Shown here one piece after another: positions 46,618 to 55,555 of a stretch of 64,000 nt of DNA. The notes under the pieces are model-generated. The model was not told the DNA's origin. It did not search any database and saw only the letters and a list, made by a program, of their open reading frames with translations. Position 1 is the stretch's first letter; the number at the start of each line of letters is the position of its first letter. A program made the translations under genes and the position numbers. The stretch spans positions 1 through 64,000 of the forward strand of contig JAIXUI010000015.1 in NCBI GenBank assembly GCA_027484125.1, given 5' to 3'. The DNA is from Bacteroidota bacterium. GTDB taxonomy: Bacteria; Bacteroidota; Bacteroidia; UBA7662; JAIXUI01.

Positions 46618-49217
46618 GAAGCGGATGGGCTAAGTATTTTTTTGAGTTCGTAAAGGCGAAACAAAGCCTCAACAGGCGTGAGGTTGTCAATTTCAGTTTG
46701 GTCCAGAATTTCTTTTATCCGAAGCAGTTCCGGGTGATCCATCTGGAAAAGGCTCATTTGCAATTTATCTTCCACCGGTCTCACCTTAGCTTGACTTCCT
46801 CTTTGGCTTTCCAGGTCTTTAAGAATCAGTCTCGCTTTGGCAACCACATGGTCCGGAACTCCTGCCATTCGAGCGACATGAATGCCGAAGCTGTGGTGAC
46901 TTCCTCCTGGAATAAGTTTCCGTAGAAAAATGATTTTATCAGGAAGCTCTTTCACCGAAACGGTATAGTTGTGTATCCTAGGATACGACTTCTCCATTTC
47001 ATTCAACTCGTGGTAGTGAGTAGCAAACAGCGTCCGTGCTTTCGCTTTAGGATTGTTGTGAAGAAATTCTGCCACAGCCCAAGCAATAGAAATTCCGTCG
47101 TAGGTGGCAGTTCCCCTGCCGATTTCATCTAGCAAAACCAGACTTCTGGGTGAAAGGTTGTTGAGAATGGACGCAGTTTCATTCATTTCCACCATGAAAG
47201 TGGACTCACCACCCGATAAGTTGTCATTAGCACCGACTCTGGTAAATACTTTGTCAACCAATCCAATTCGTGCTTTTTTGGCGGGAACATGACTTCCTAT
47301 TTGAGCCAAAATCACAATCAAAGCAGTTTGTCTAAGAATCGCAGACTTACCGCTCATGTTAGGACCGGTAATCATGATGATTTGCTGCTGTGAGTCGTCT
47401 AGTTTGAGGCTGTTGGGTACGTAAGATTCTCCCTCTGGAAGCCGGGTTTCGAGAACTGGATGCCGTCCGTCCACGATGTCCAATTCCATAGAATCATCGA
47501 TTTCCGGTTTGCAATAGCCTTTTTCTAACGCAAGAATGGAGAGCCCACAAAGGCAATCGATTCTCGCTGTCAGGCGCGCATCGATTTGCAATACCGCGAT
47601 ATGTGCTGCCAATTCCTGCACGATTCCACGGAAGAAAGTCTCTTCCATTTGAACTATTTTCTCTTCAGCACCGAGAATTTTCTCTTCAAAATGCTTGAGT
47701 TCATCGGTGATATAGCGCTCTGCATTCACCAAGGTTTGCTTTCTTACCCATTCTGCCGGCACTTTGTCTTTGTGGACATGGGTTACTTCAAGGTAATAGC
47801 CAAATACGTTGTTGTAACTTACCTTCAAAGAAGTTATGCCCGTTCTACTGGCTTCCCTTTGCTGGATTTGAAGAAGATAATCCTTTCCAGAATAAGCAAT
47901 TTGGCGAAGTTCATCAAGGTCTGGAATCACGCCTTCTTTAAGGATTCCTCCTTTAGAAGTACTCAAGGGAGCTTCATCCTTCAAACAGCGTGTTAAATTG
48001 GCTTCTACTGTTTCTAAGGCGTCCAGAGTGTTACTCCAGGAGAGAAGCTCAGGCAATTCCTGCTCATTCAATAAGGACTTAAGCTGGCGCAGTATCCGAA
48101 GTGCTTCCCGAAACTGAACGGTTTCTCTTGGATTGATTCTTCCAGTAGCAATTTTGGCTACCAATCGCTCTAAATCGGGCATGGGTTGGAGCAATTGCCT
48201 AAGTTGTTCTCGTAGCTTCTTTTTATCCTTGATAAAAGCCACCACATTTTGGCGGCCTTCAATTTCTTGTTGGTCTTTGAGTGGAAACAGCAACCAATTT
48301 CGAAGCATTCTGGCTCCCATGGGGGTTTGGGTACGGTCCACCACTTCCAAGAGAGAAACAGCGCCTTCGCTTTGTCCATCTACCAGTTCCAGGTTCCTTA
48401 ACGTGAAGCGATCAAGCCAAACATAGCGGTCTGGTTCAATTCTCGATAACTGATTGATATGACTAAGGTCAGGATGCCTGGCTTCTTGTAAATAATGAAG
48501 TGCTACGCCTGCGGTGATGAGCGCTTCAGGTTGTTCTTCCAGTCCAAAACCTTTCATGCTGCTGGTTTTGAAATGTCGGGTAAGTACTGGATACACATAG
48601 TCGAGGCTGAAGAACCAGTCTTCCACAGGACTGAATTTCAACCTGTTCCATTTGGCTTCCATCTCTTTTAATTTCGACTTCGGTACCAGCACTTCTGCCG
48701 GAGCATAAGTTTGCATTAACTTATCGAGGCGAGACAGTTTATCGGTTGTTGCCATGAACTCGCCTGTGGAAATGTCCACCAAGGCTAATCCACCCATGTC
48801 TTGTTGGGTATAAAGACAGGCAAGGAAGTTATTTGCTCTATGGTCAAGCAGTTTGTCATTCAAGGCAACCCCCGGCGATACAATTTCTGTCACGCCTCGT
48901 TTGACTATCGACTTGGTGAGTTTAGGGTCTTCTAATTGATCGCAAACGGCCACCCGATAACCTGCTTTAACGAGTTTAGGAAGGTAGGCATCGAGCGAAT
49001 GATGGGGAAAACCTGCGAGCTCAATCTCGCTTGCGGCTCCATTGGCACGTTTGGTAAGCACGATTCCCAGCACTTTACTGGCAACTATGGCGTCTTCGGA
49101 GAAGGTTTCGTAAAAGTCGCCAACCCGGAACAACAGAATAGTTCCTGGATATTGCGCTTTTACGCTGTTGTATTGTTGCATCAACGGTGTTTCCTTGCCG
49201 GTACCTGCTTTTCCCAC
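46614..49217 (-). CDS. mutS: DNA mismatch repair protein MutS
   Basis: TPLMQQYNSVKAQYPGTILLFRVGDFYETF; Walker A GPNMSGKSAILRQ; GTG start. Confidence 0.97.
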   Translation of the reverse strand: MGKAGTGKETPLMQQYNSVKAQYPGTILLFRVGDFYETFSEDAIVASKVLGIVLTKRANGAASEIELAGFPHHSLDAYLPKLVKAGYRVAVCDQLEDPKLTKSIVKRGVTEIVSPGVALNDKLLDHRANNFLACLYTQQDMGGLALVDISTGEFMATTDKLSRLDKLMQTYAPAEVLVPKSKLKEMEAKWNRLKFSPVEDWFFSLDYVYPVLTRHFKTSSMKGFGLEEQPEALITAGVALHYLQEARHPDLSHINQLSRIEPDRYVWLDRFTLRNLELVDGQSEGAVSLLEVVDRTQTPMGARMLRNWLLFPLKDQQEIEGRQNVVAFIKDKKKLREQLRQLLQPMPDLERLVAKIATGRINPRETVQFREALRILRQLKSLLNEQELPELLSWSNTLDALETVEANLTRCLKDEAPLSTSKGGILKEGVIPDLDELRQIAYSGKDYLLQIQQREASRTGITSLKVSYNNVFGYYLEVTHVHKDKVPAEWVRKQTLVNAERYITDELKHFEEKILGAEEKIVQMEETFFRGIVQELAAHIAVLQIDARLTARIDCLCGLSILALEKGYCKPEIDDSMELDIVDGRHPVLETRLPEGESYVPNSLKLDDSQQQIIMITGPNMSGKSAILRQTALIVILAQIGSHVPAKKARIGLVDKVFTRVGANDNLSGGESTFMVEMNETASILNNLSPRSLVLLDEIGRGTATYDGISIAWAVAEFLHNNPKAKARTLFATHYHELNEMEKSYPRIHNYTVSVKELPDKIIFLRKLIPGGSHHSFGIHVARMAGVPDHVVAKARLILKDLESQRGSQAKVRPVEDKLQMSLFQMDHPELLRIKEILDQTEIDNLTPVEALFRLYELKKILSPSAS

Positions 49218-49304
49218 AGTTTCTTAAGTTTGAATCCTGAAGTTGCGAAAATAGGGGAAAGGTTGGTGTTACTTCGTTATAACCACTTCAGAAAGCAAGG
49301 AATC

Positions 49305-49850
49305 ATGAGAAAGCTAAGGAGCGTAGAATTACCAAGGATAAGCAAGGAAGAATATCTCCATTTAGATAAACTGCCTGTAGTAGTGGTTTTAGATAATATT
49401 CGAAGCTTACTGAATGTTGGGAGCTTTTTCAGAACTTCAGATTCATTCCGCATTGAACGAATTGTTTTAGGAGGATTTACTGGTAGCCCACCGCATCCGG
49501 AAATTCATAAATCTGCCCTTGGGGCTGAAGAAGTGGTGCCGTGGGAACATCAAGAGGATATCTTAAAAGCCGTGATACAGCTTAAAGAATCTGGTTACAC
49601 CCTCATCAGCATTGAGCACACCAGCAACAGTCTTCTTTTAAACCAATTTGTCCCAAAGTTGGACGAGAAGTATGCACTTATATTTGGAAACGAAGTGCGA
49701 GGCGTTCAACAAAGCATCATAGATGCAAGTCATTGCGCGATTGAAATTCCGATGTCAGGGACAAAACACTCCCTCAATGTGAGCACCTGTGGTGGGATTG
49801 TGCTCTGGCATTTTTATCAGCAATTACTGCTGGAAAACAAGCCCGAGTGA
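49305..49850 (+). CDS. SpoU/TrmH family RNA methyltransferase
   Basis: VVLDNIRSLLNVGSFFRTSDSF, ALIFGNEVRGV, IPMSGTKHSLNVS; the ORF-track start at 48936 runs into antisense mutS, so ATG 49305 is preferred. Confidence 0.9.
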   Translation: MRKLRSVELPRISKEEYLHLDKLPVVVVLDNIRSLLNVGSFFRTSDSFRIERIVLGGFTGSPPHPEIHKSALGAEEVVPWEHQEDILKAVIQLKESGYTLISIEHTSNSLLLNQFVPKLDEKYALIFGNEVRGVQQSIIDASHCAIEIPMSGTKHSLNVSTCGGIVLWHFYQQLLLENKPE

Positions 49851-49902
49851 TTGTTCAGTTAAATGAATCACTCAAGCTTGAATCAATTTGGTTTTCGAAA
49901 CC

Positions 49903-50514
49903 CTATTTCACTGCACAAGTGAGCAAGGATTGCTCTTCCAGAAATCCTTCCAGCAAATCGCCTTGGGCTATTTTTGAAACGCCTTCGGGGGTTCCGGTGA
50001 AGATATAATCGCCTACTTTGAGCGTGAAGAATTTACTCACGTAGCAGATTACAGACTCGAAAGAGAAGATGAGATCGCGGGTATTGCCGCGTTGCACCCA
50101 CTCCCCATTTTTCTTCAATCCAAAATTGATGTTGCGAAAATCTTTGAAATGGTCAACCTCTACAAAGTCACCTAATACGGCAGAATGGTCAAATCCTTTA
50201 GCTAATTCCCACGGCTGTCCTGCTTTTTTCAACTTATCCTGAAGGTCGCGAGCCGTGAAATCGATTCCAAGCCCGATGTGGGTGATGTAGGAAGCCGCAA
50301 ATTCCGGCTGTATGTGTCTGCCGTTTCTGCCGATTTTTAATACCAATTCGATTTCGTGGTGGATGTTGTCGGAGAAATCCGGGTGGTAAAAAGGCTTGCC
50401 ATTGCGTAAGATGGCAGTATCGGGTTTCAGGAAGATAAGCGGCTCAGTAGGCAAATCATTGTTGAGTTCTGCGGCATGTGCCGCATAGTTTCTTCCTACA
50501 CAAATTATTTTCAT
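49903..50514 (-). CDS. Fumarylacetoacetate hydrolase family protein
   Basis: IICVGRNYAAHAAEL, HHEIELVLKIG, GLGIDFTARDLQ, YIFTGTPEGVSKI. Confidence 0.9.
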   Translation of the reverse strand: MKIICVGRNYAAHAAELNNDLPTEPLIFLKPDTAILRNGKPFYHPDFSDNIHHEIELVLKIGRNGRHIQPEFAASYITHIGLGIDFTARDLQDKLKKAGQPWELAKGFDHSAVLGDFVEVDHFKDFRNINFGLKKNGEWVQRGNTRDLIFSFESVICYVSKFFTLKVGDYIFTGTPEGVSKIAQGDLLEGFLEEQSLLTCAVK

Positions 50515-50531
50515 AATGAATTGATAATGAG

Positions 50532-51104
50532 TTAAAAGCCCATTTTTTGTTCGATGCTCAAGATAAGTGAGTGAATCACTTTGATGTGTATTTCTTGTGC
50601 ACGATCTGCAAATGTGGACTGAGGTGCTCGAATTTCAACATCGCAAAGGTCTTTCATGGCGCCCCCGGATTTACCGGTTAAGCCTATCACGCGCATGCCT
50701 TGCTTTTTAGCCGCTTCAATAGCGCGCAACACATTGGGAGAGTTGCCTGAAGTGCTGATTGCAAGCAAAACATCTCCTTTCTTTCCGAACGCTTCAATCA
50801 TTCTGGAGAAGATGAACTCGTAGCCATAGTCGTTGGAAACGCAGCTCATATGTGAGGCATCCGATAAAGACAAAGCAGCTAGCGCGGGCCGGTTTTCTCT
50901 GTATCGTCCGGTAAGTTCTTCGGCAAAATGCATGGCGTCGCACATGGAACCACCGTTGCCGCAAGAGAGAATTTTCCCTCCGTACTTCAACGCATTCACC
51001 ATGATATCGGCAGCGTAATCAATCTTCTTAAAGTTATCGGGGGTAGAAAAAGCCGATAATACCGCCGCAGCTTCGTTGAACTGGGCTTCAATCAGGGTTG
51101 ACAT
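50532..51104 (-). CDS. gmhA: Phosphoheptose isomerase-like SIS protein
   Basis: [50 protein letters not shown]. Confidence 0.88.
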   Translation of the reverse strand: MSTLIEAQFNEAAAVLSAFSTPDNFKKIDYAADIMVNALKYGGKILSCGNGGSMCDAMHFAEELTGRYRENRPALAALSLSDASHMSCVSNDYGYEFIFSRMIEAFGKKGDVLLAISTSGNSPNVLRAIEAAKKQGMRVIGLTGKSGGAMKDLCDVEIRAPQSTFADRAQEIHIKVIHSLILSIEQKMGF

Positions 51105-51108
51105 GGTG

Positions 51109-51116
51109 CGAATTTA
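51109..51116 (-). promoter_or_regulatory. Predicted -7 element 4 nt before gmhA ATG
   Basis: TAAATTCG-cacc-ATG on the minus strand. Confidence 0.4.
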
Positions 51117-51207
51117 TAAGGAATGAGTGGAGGTAAATGCATACGAAGAGCGGTTTAAGAGGAAGTTTCATGAAAAGAAAGCAAAAGGAAAGGGCAGAAA
51201 ATAAAAA

Positions 51208-51233
51208 AGCGCTACTCGAGGAGTAGCGCCTTT
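51208..51233 (-). terminator. Intrinsic terminator-like hairpin downstream of S9 peptidase
   Basis: GCGCTACTC-GAG-GAGTAGCGC with flanking A/T tracts. Confidence 0.65.
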
Positions 51234-51247
51234 AAGCTTAATCAAGA

Positions 51248-53305
51248 TTACTTTTTCAATGTTTTATCTAACCAATCAAAGAACACGCGATTCCAAAGCA
51301 CGGAGTTCTGAGGTTTTACCACCCAATGTCCTTCATCCGGGAAATAAAGGAAGCGGCTTTTTAAGCCTTTAAGTTGGGCGGCGCTGAAAGCCTGAAGGCC
51401 TTCGGTTAAGGGTACGCGGAAGTCTTTGTCGTTGTGGATGACCAAAATTGGTGTATCCCAGTTTTGGATAAACTTGTGAGGGGAAAACTTGGTGTAGGCA
51501 TTGGGCTCTTTCATGTTCCAATAAGGGCCTTTCATTTCGAAATCTGAGAAGAAAATCTCTTCAGTAGCGCCATACATGGCTTCCAGATTGAATACTCCGC
51601 AATGGGCAATGAACGATTTGAAACGTTTGTTGTGGTTGCCCATCAACCAATAAACGGTGTAGCCACCGAAGCTGGCACCTACTGCACCGAGTCGGTCTTT
51701 GTCCACATAGGTCTCTTTAGCAATATCGTCGATGGCGGAGAGCATGTCTTGCATGGCTTGGCCGCCCCAATCGCCGCTGATTTGTTCATTCCATGCTTGA
51801 CCAAATCCTGGAAGGCCACGGCGGTTGGGTGCAATCACAATGTATCCTTTAGCAGCCATCAACTGGAAGTTCCAGCGTAGTGAGAAGCTCTGTCCTACCA
51901 TGCTTTGTGGTCCTCCTTGGCAGTATAAAAGTGTTGGGTATTTTTTATTAGGATCGAAGTCGGGTGGATAAATCACCCAGGCCAACATATTTTTACCATC
52001 GGTGGTTTTCACTTCACGGCTTTCTACCCGTCCAATTTTTACACGGTCGTAAATAGCGTCGTTGATGGTAGAGATAGGTGTGATTTGGCCTGTTTTTGCA
52101 TCAATTCGGTACACTTCGTTCGGGCGGTCCATGCTTTGGCGAAGCGCGTAAATCACTTCTCCTTTGCTGTCTTTGGATGCTTGGAGGTTAGAGTAGTTGT
52201 TTCTTCCCATCGTAACCTGACGGATAGGAGCTACCCCTTTTTTCGGGTTGAAAACATAAGAGAACACCTGAACACAGCCTTTGTAATCAACCTTGAAGAA
52301 CACTTCTTTTCCATTTAAACTCCATTCAGCCCCGTAAGCATTGTAATCGAACCCTGCGGTGAGTTCGGTTTTTTTCATGGTGGCTAGATCCAGCAGCATT
52401 AAGCGGTTGCGATCTGCTTCGTAGCCATCGCGTTCCATGGAGCTATACACGAGTTTACTTCCATCTCTGGAAAAGTGTGGATCGGTATCATAGCCTTTGT
52501 TTTCTTCCGTCAGATTTTTGGTAGTACCATCACTAATCTGATACCAATACAAATCGGAATTGGTAGATGTAGCAGAAGCGGTTCCGTTTAGTTTCTTGCA
52601 AACATATACGATGGATTTACCATCAGGTGACCAGGTGATTTGGTCGATTCCTCCATGAGGTTTTAATGGAGAATCGAACTTTTCACCTTCCATGATGTCT
52701 TTACCTGCTTTCACCATATCGCCGTCTTTATATGGAGTGAAAAACACATGTTGGTAAGTGCCATCATGCCAAGCATTCCAGTGACGATACATCAAAGCAT
52801 CGTAGATTTTTCCGGTTGCTTGATCGAGACCTGGGAACAAATCCTGGGTTGAAGGGTCTAAACGAATGGCTTTATAATAAAGAATGTGCGTTTGAGCAGG
52901 GCTATATTCAAAACCATCAATGCCGCCTTCAATATCAGAGACGCGCTTTTTGTCGTTGCCGTCCGGATTCATTTCCCAAAGCTGCATAGTGCCGCTTTCA
53001 GCAGATAAATAGCCTATTTTCTTACCATCAGGGCGCCAGCGTGCCTGGCTTTCCGAAACGGTTGGGGTGTTGGTTACTTTATTGGTTAGATTGGTTTTGA
53101 AATCGAGCACGTACAATTCGTTCTGACCTTTGTTGAGTTTTAGGTCAGTAAATCGGACGCTATAAACCAGCTTACTCCCATCGGCAGAGAGTCGTGGGTC
53201 GGAAACCATTCCCATTTTCCAAAGGGTTTCTTCGGATAAGGTGCCGGATTGAGCCAAAGCCAACGAGGGCCCGATACTCAAAAGCAGTAAAAATCTTTTT
53301 AGCAT
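51248..53305 (-). CDS. S9 family peptidase (prolyl oligopeptidase-like)
   Basis: Signal peptide MLKRFLLLLSIGPSLALAQ; WD-like beta-propeller; GASFGGYTVYWLMG nucleophile elbow; FPDEGHWV. Confidence 0.93.
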   Translation of the reverse strand: MLKRFLLLLSIGPSLALAQSGTLSEETLWKMGMVSDPRLSADGSKLVYSVRFTDLKLNKGQNELYVLDFKTNLTNKVTNTPTVSESQARWRPDGKKIGYLSAESGTMQLWEMNPDGNDKKRVSDIEGGIDGFEYSPAQTHILYYKAIRLDPSTQDLFPGLDQATGKIYDALMYRHWNAWHDGTYQHVFFTPYKDGDMVKAGKDIMEGEKFDSPLKPHGGIDQITWSPDGKSIVYVCKKLNGTASATSTNSDLYWYQISDGTTKNLTEENKGYDTDPHFSRDGSKLVYSSMERDGYEADRNRLMLLDLATMKKTELTAGFDYNAYGAEWSLNGKEVFFKVDYKGCVQVFSYVFNPKKGVAPIRQVTMGRNNYSNLQASKDSKGEVIYALRQSMDRPNEVYRIDAKTGQITPISTINDAIYDRVKIGRVESREVKTTDGKNMLAWVIYPPDFDPNKKYPTLLYCQGGPQSMVGQSFSLRWNFQLMAAKGYIVIAPNRRGLPGFGQAWNEQISGDWGGQAMQDMLSAIDDIAKETYVDKDRLGAVGASFGGYTVYWLMGNHNKRFKSFIAHCGVFNLEAMYGATEEIFFSDFEMKGPYWNMKEPNAYTKFSPHKFIQNWDTPILVIHNDKDFRVPLTEGLQAFSAAQLKGLKSRFLYFPDEGHWVVKPQNSVLWNRVFFDWLDKTLKK

Positions 53306-53391
53306 GTTGGATTGCGTGAGGCTTCGAAAATACGAACCATTTTTTTTCAGAGGGTGCAACCTTGAAAGTCGCAAATTCGTCTTTACAACAA

Positions 53392-53964
53392 ATGAACCTC
53401 CTGTCCAACTCTGATGATGCCTTAGTCAAGCAATGCTTGAAAGGTGATCGTATGGCACAGAAGCGGCTTTACGACCGCTTTGCGGGCAGGATGTTCACTA
53501 TTTGCAGGCGCTATTGTTCCGGATATGACGAGGCGACTGAAGTGCTTCAACTTTCTTTCATTAAAATATTCGATAAACTCCCTGCTTGGTCAGGGGGGAG
53601 TTTGGAAGCTTGGGTGAAAACCATTGTGGTTCGTACAGCTATCGATCAAGTAAGAGCAAGTCAAAAACTTTTACTGGTTGAAGAAACAACCGAAGAGCTA
53701 AACTGGTCAGTTCTGAATGAAGCGGTTCAAAAACTCGCAACCGAAGATTTACTTGAAATAACACGCCATCTATCAGAAGGATACCGAATGGTTTTTAACC
53801 TGGTAGATATCGAAGGATATTCTCACAAAGAAGTAGCCGAGCTCTTAGGCATTTCGGAAGGCACTTCTAAATCTCAGCTCTCCAGAGCCAGAAAGCAACT
53901 ACAGAAAAAAATCGCTAATCACGCCATCCAATTTCCCCATGAAGGCCAACACCACACCATCTGA
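53392..53964 (+). CDS. ECF-type RNA polymerase sigma factor
   Basis: Region 2 RLYDRFAGRMFTICRRYCSGYDEATEVLQLSFIKIF; region 4 YSHKEVAELLGISEGTSKSQLSRARKQL. Confidence 0.92.
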   Translation: MNLLSNSDDALVKQCLKGDRMAQKRLYDRFAGRMFTICRRYCSGYDEATEVLQLSFIKIFDKLPAWSGGSLEAWVKTIVVRTAIDQVRASQKLLLVEETTEELNWSVLNEAVQKLATEDLLEITRHLSEGYRMVFNLVDIEGYSHKEVAELLGISEGTSKSQLSRARKQLQKKIANHAIQFPHEGQHHTI

Positions 53965-54604
53965 ACAAGAATTCAGAAACCAACTACAGCGAAAGCTGAA
54001 CGAGGCTGAATGTGCGCCTCCTCCTTTGGTTTGGGAGCGTCTGGAAAACCATTTGGATTCGAATCGCAAAAAGCGTCGTGGTCTTTACTGGTGGACCGGA
54101 ATTGCTGCTAGCCTCTTCATTTTAAGCATTGGCGGATGGTACTTTACCCATCAAGGAGAAAAAAATCTTCCTGAAAATGCCTCTTTGGCGCTTAATCCGG
54201 TTTGGTTACATCCTAAGCCAGTTGCAAAAAACAAGAAGGCTGCATCTCCGATAAAACGTCAAAAGCAAGACTCTGAGGCAGTAAAGCCGGAAAAAACGCC
54301 TGCTGCTTCCCAAAATCCCGTTTCAAAGCCGTTGCAGTTTCAACCTAAATTGAATACGCAGACTGCTTCAACACAAGAATTAAAACCAGAAATGGAGCAT
54401 TCTTTGGTCACGCTTTCGCCGATGTCTTTCCCCAATCTGCTTCACTATGAGGAGCCGAACATCGACACCAGTATGGCGGCTATAGCTCAATTACAATCCC
54501 TTGAACCTGAATACCAAAACCTTCCTCAGGAAAAATCACGCAAGGTTTACGGAATTGGTATAGGGAAATACAAACTCAAAATTTCACTCGCTTCAAAAGA
54601 ATAA
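53939..54604 (+). CDS. Single-pass membrane protein, candidate anti-sigma factor
   Basis: Overlaps sigma gene by 26 bp; N-terminal cytosolic helix, TM WWTGIAASLFILSIGGWYF, Lys/Pro-rich periplasmic part. Confidence 0.65.
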   Translation: MKANTTPSEQEFRNQLQRKLNEAECAPPPLVWERLENHLDSNRKKRRGLYWWTGIAASLFILSIGGWYFTHQGEKNLPENASLALNPVWLHPKPVAKNKKAASPIKRQKQDSEAVKPEKTPAASQNPVSKPLQFQPKLNTQTASTQELKPEMEHSLVTLSPMSFPNLLHYEEPNIDTSMAAIAQLQSLEPEYQNLPQEKSRKVYGIGIGKYKLKISLASKE

Positions 54605-54608
54605 ACAC

Positions 54609-55517
54609 ATGAAAAAGTTGCTCGCGCTCCTCACTTTTCTCTTCACCGCTTCCTTCGCCTTTAGTCAGGAAGCTGGGAAAGACACTGCCAACACCGAGTA
54701 TAAAATCAAGACTGGTAAAGGCAAAAACATGAGAGTCATCATTCAAAAAGAAGGGAAAAATGACACCCTCGACATTGATGGACCTGACTCTAGAAAAATC
54801 ATGGTCATTTCTGGAAAAGACAAGGAAGATCAAGATTCCATTTATTTTGAAATGCCTCGAAAGAGAACCTCCAAATCGAAGAAAAAGGTGGACCGCACTT
54901 CCTTCTTTTTTGATTTTGGTTGGAATGCCTTGATGAATAAAGGCGAATTTTATGATTCCGGGCCACTGGAGCTCAACTATTTTAAATCTTCCGGAATTAA
55001 TCTTGGCTTTCAGAGATCCTTTGGACTGATAGGAGAAAAGTTTCGCATTGCTGCTGGTTTAGGGCTAGAATCCAACAACTTCCGTTTCCGAAACAATACC
55101 AACATTTCAAGAACCGGTGATTTAACGAATTTCGACATTGACACTACCAGTGGAAGAGTCTTCGATAAAAACAAGCTCACTCTCACTTACCTCTATGTTC
55201 CTTTGATGCTAGAGTTTCGTTCTAATCCATGGAAACCTTCTCAATCATTTAATATTTCAGCTGGTGCAGAAGTTGGCTACTTGCTTCAGGCTTATACCAA
55301 ACAGGTATATGCTGAAGGAACCACCACCCAGTATCATAAAGTTTTTGAACAACGCGACTTCAACCTTGCGCCATTCAAAGCAAGTTTAATTGCCAGAGTA
55401 GGTTATGGCAATTTCAGCATGTTTGTCCGTTATGGGCTAACGGAAATGTTTCGAAACACGCCTAACAATCCGCAGGCCCAGTCCTTCATGGCAGGCTTTA
55501 CGGTTATTGGATTTTAA
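54609..55517 (+). CDS. Outer membrane beta-barrel protein
   Basis: Signal peptide, charged N-terminal segment, PorT-like barrel ending FMAGFTVIGF. Confidence 0.8.
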   Translation: MKKLLALLTFLFTASFAFSQEAGKDTANTEYKIKTGKGKNMRVIIQKEGKNDTLDIDGPDSRKIMVISGKDKEDQDSIYFEMPRKRTSKSKKKVDRTSFFFDFGWNALMNKGEFYDSGPLELNYFKSSGINLGFQRSFGLIGEKFRIAAGLGLESNNFRFRNNTNISRTGDLTNFDIDTTSGRVFDKNKLTLTYLYVPLMLEFRSNPWKPSQSFNISAGAEVGYLLQAYTKQVYAEGTTTQYHKVFEQRDFNLAPFKASLIARVGYGNFSMFVRYGLTEMFRNTPNNPQAQSFMAGFTVIGF

Positions 55518-55543
55518 GGCATAAAAGGATGCGCCATAGCTTT

Positions 55544-55551
55544 TAACTTTG
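55544..55551 (+). promoter_or_regulatory. Predicted -7 element 4 nt before parC ATG
   Basis: TAACTTTG-gtgc-ATG. Confidence 0.45.
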
Positions 55552-55555
55552 GTGC

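Noticed and set aside
47586-47996. 136-aa plus-strand ORF
   Set aside because: Antisense within mutS; no domain signature
48936-49304. Upstream extension of the SpoU methyltransferase ORF
   Set aside because: Overlaps mutS on the opposite strand; the family N-terminus fits ATG 49305
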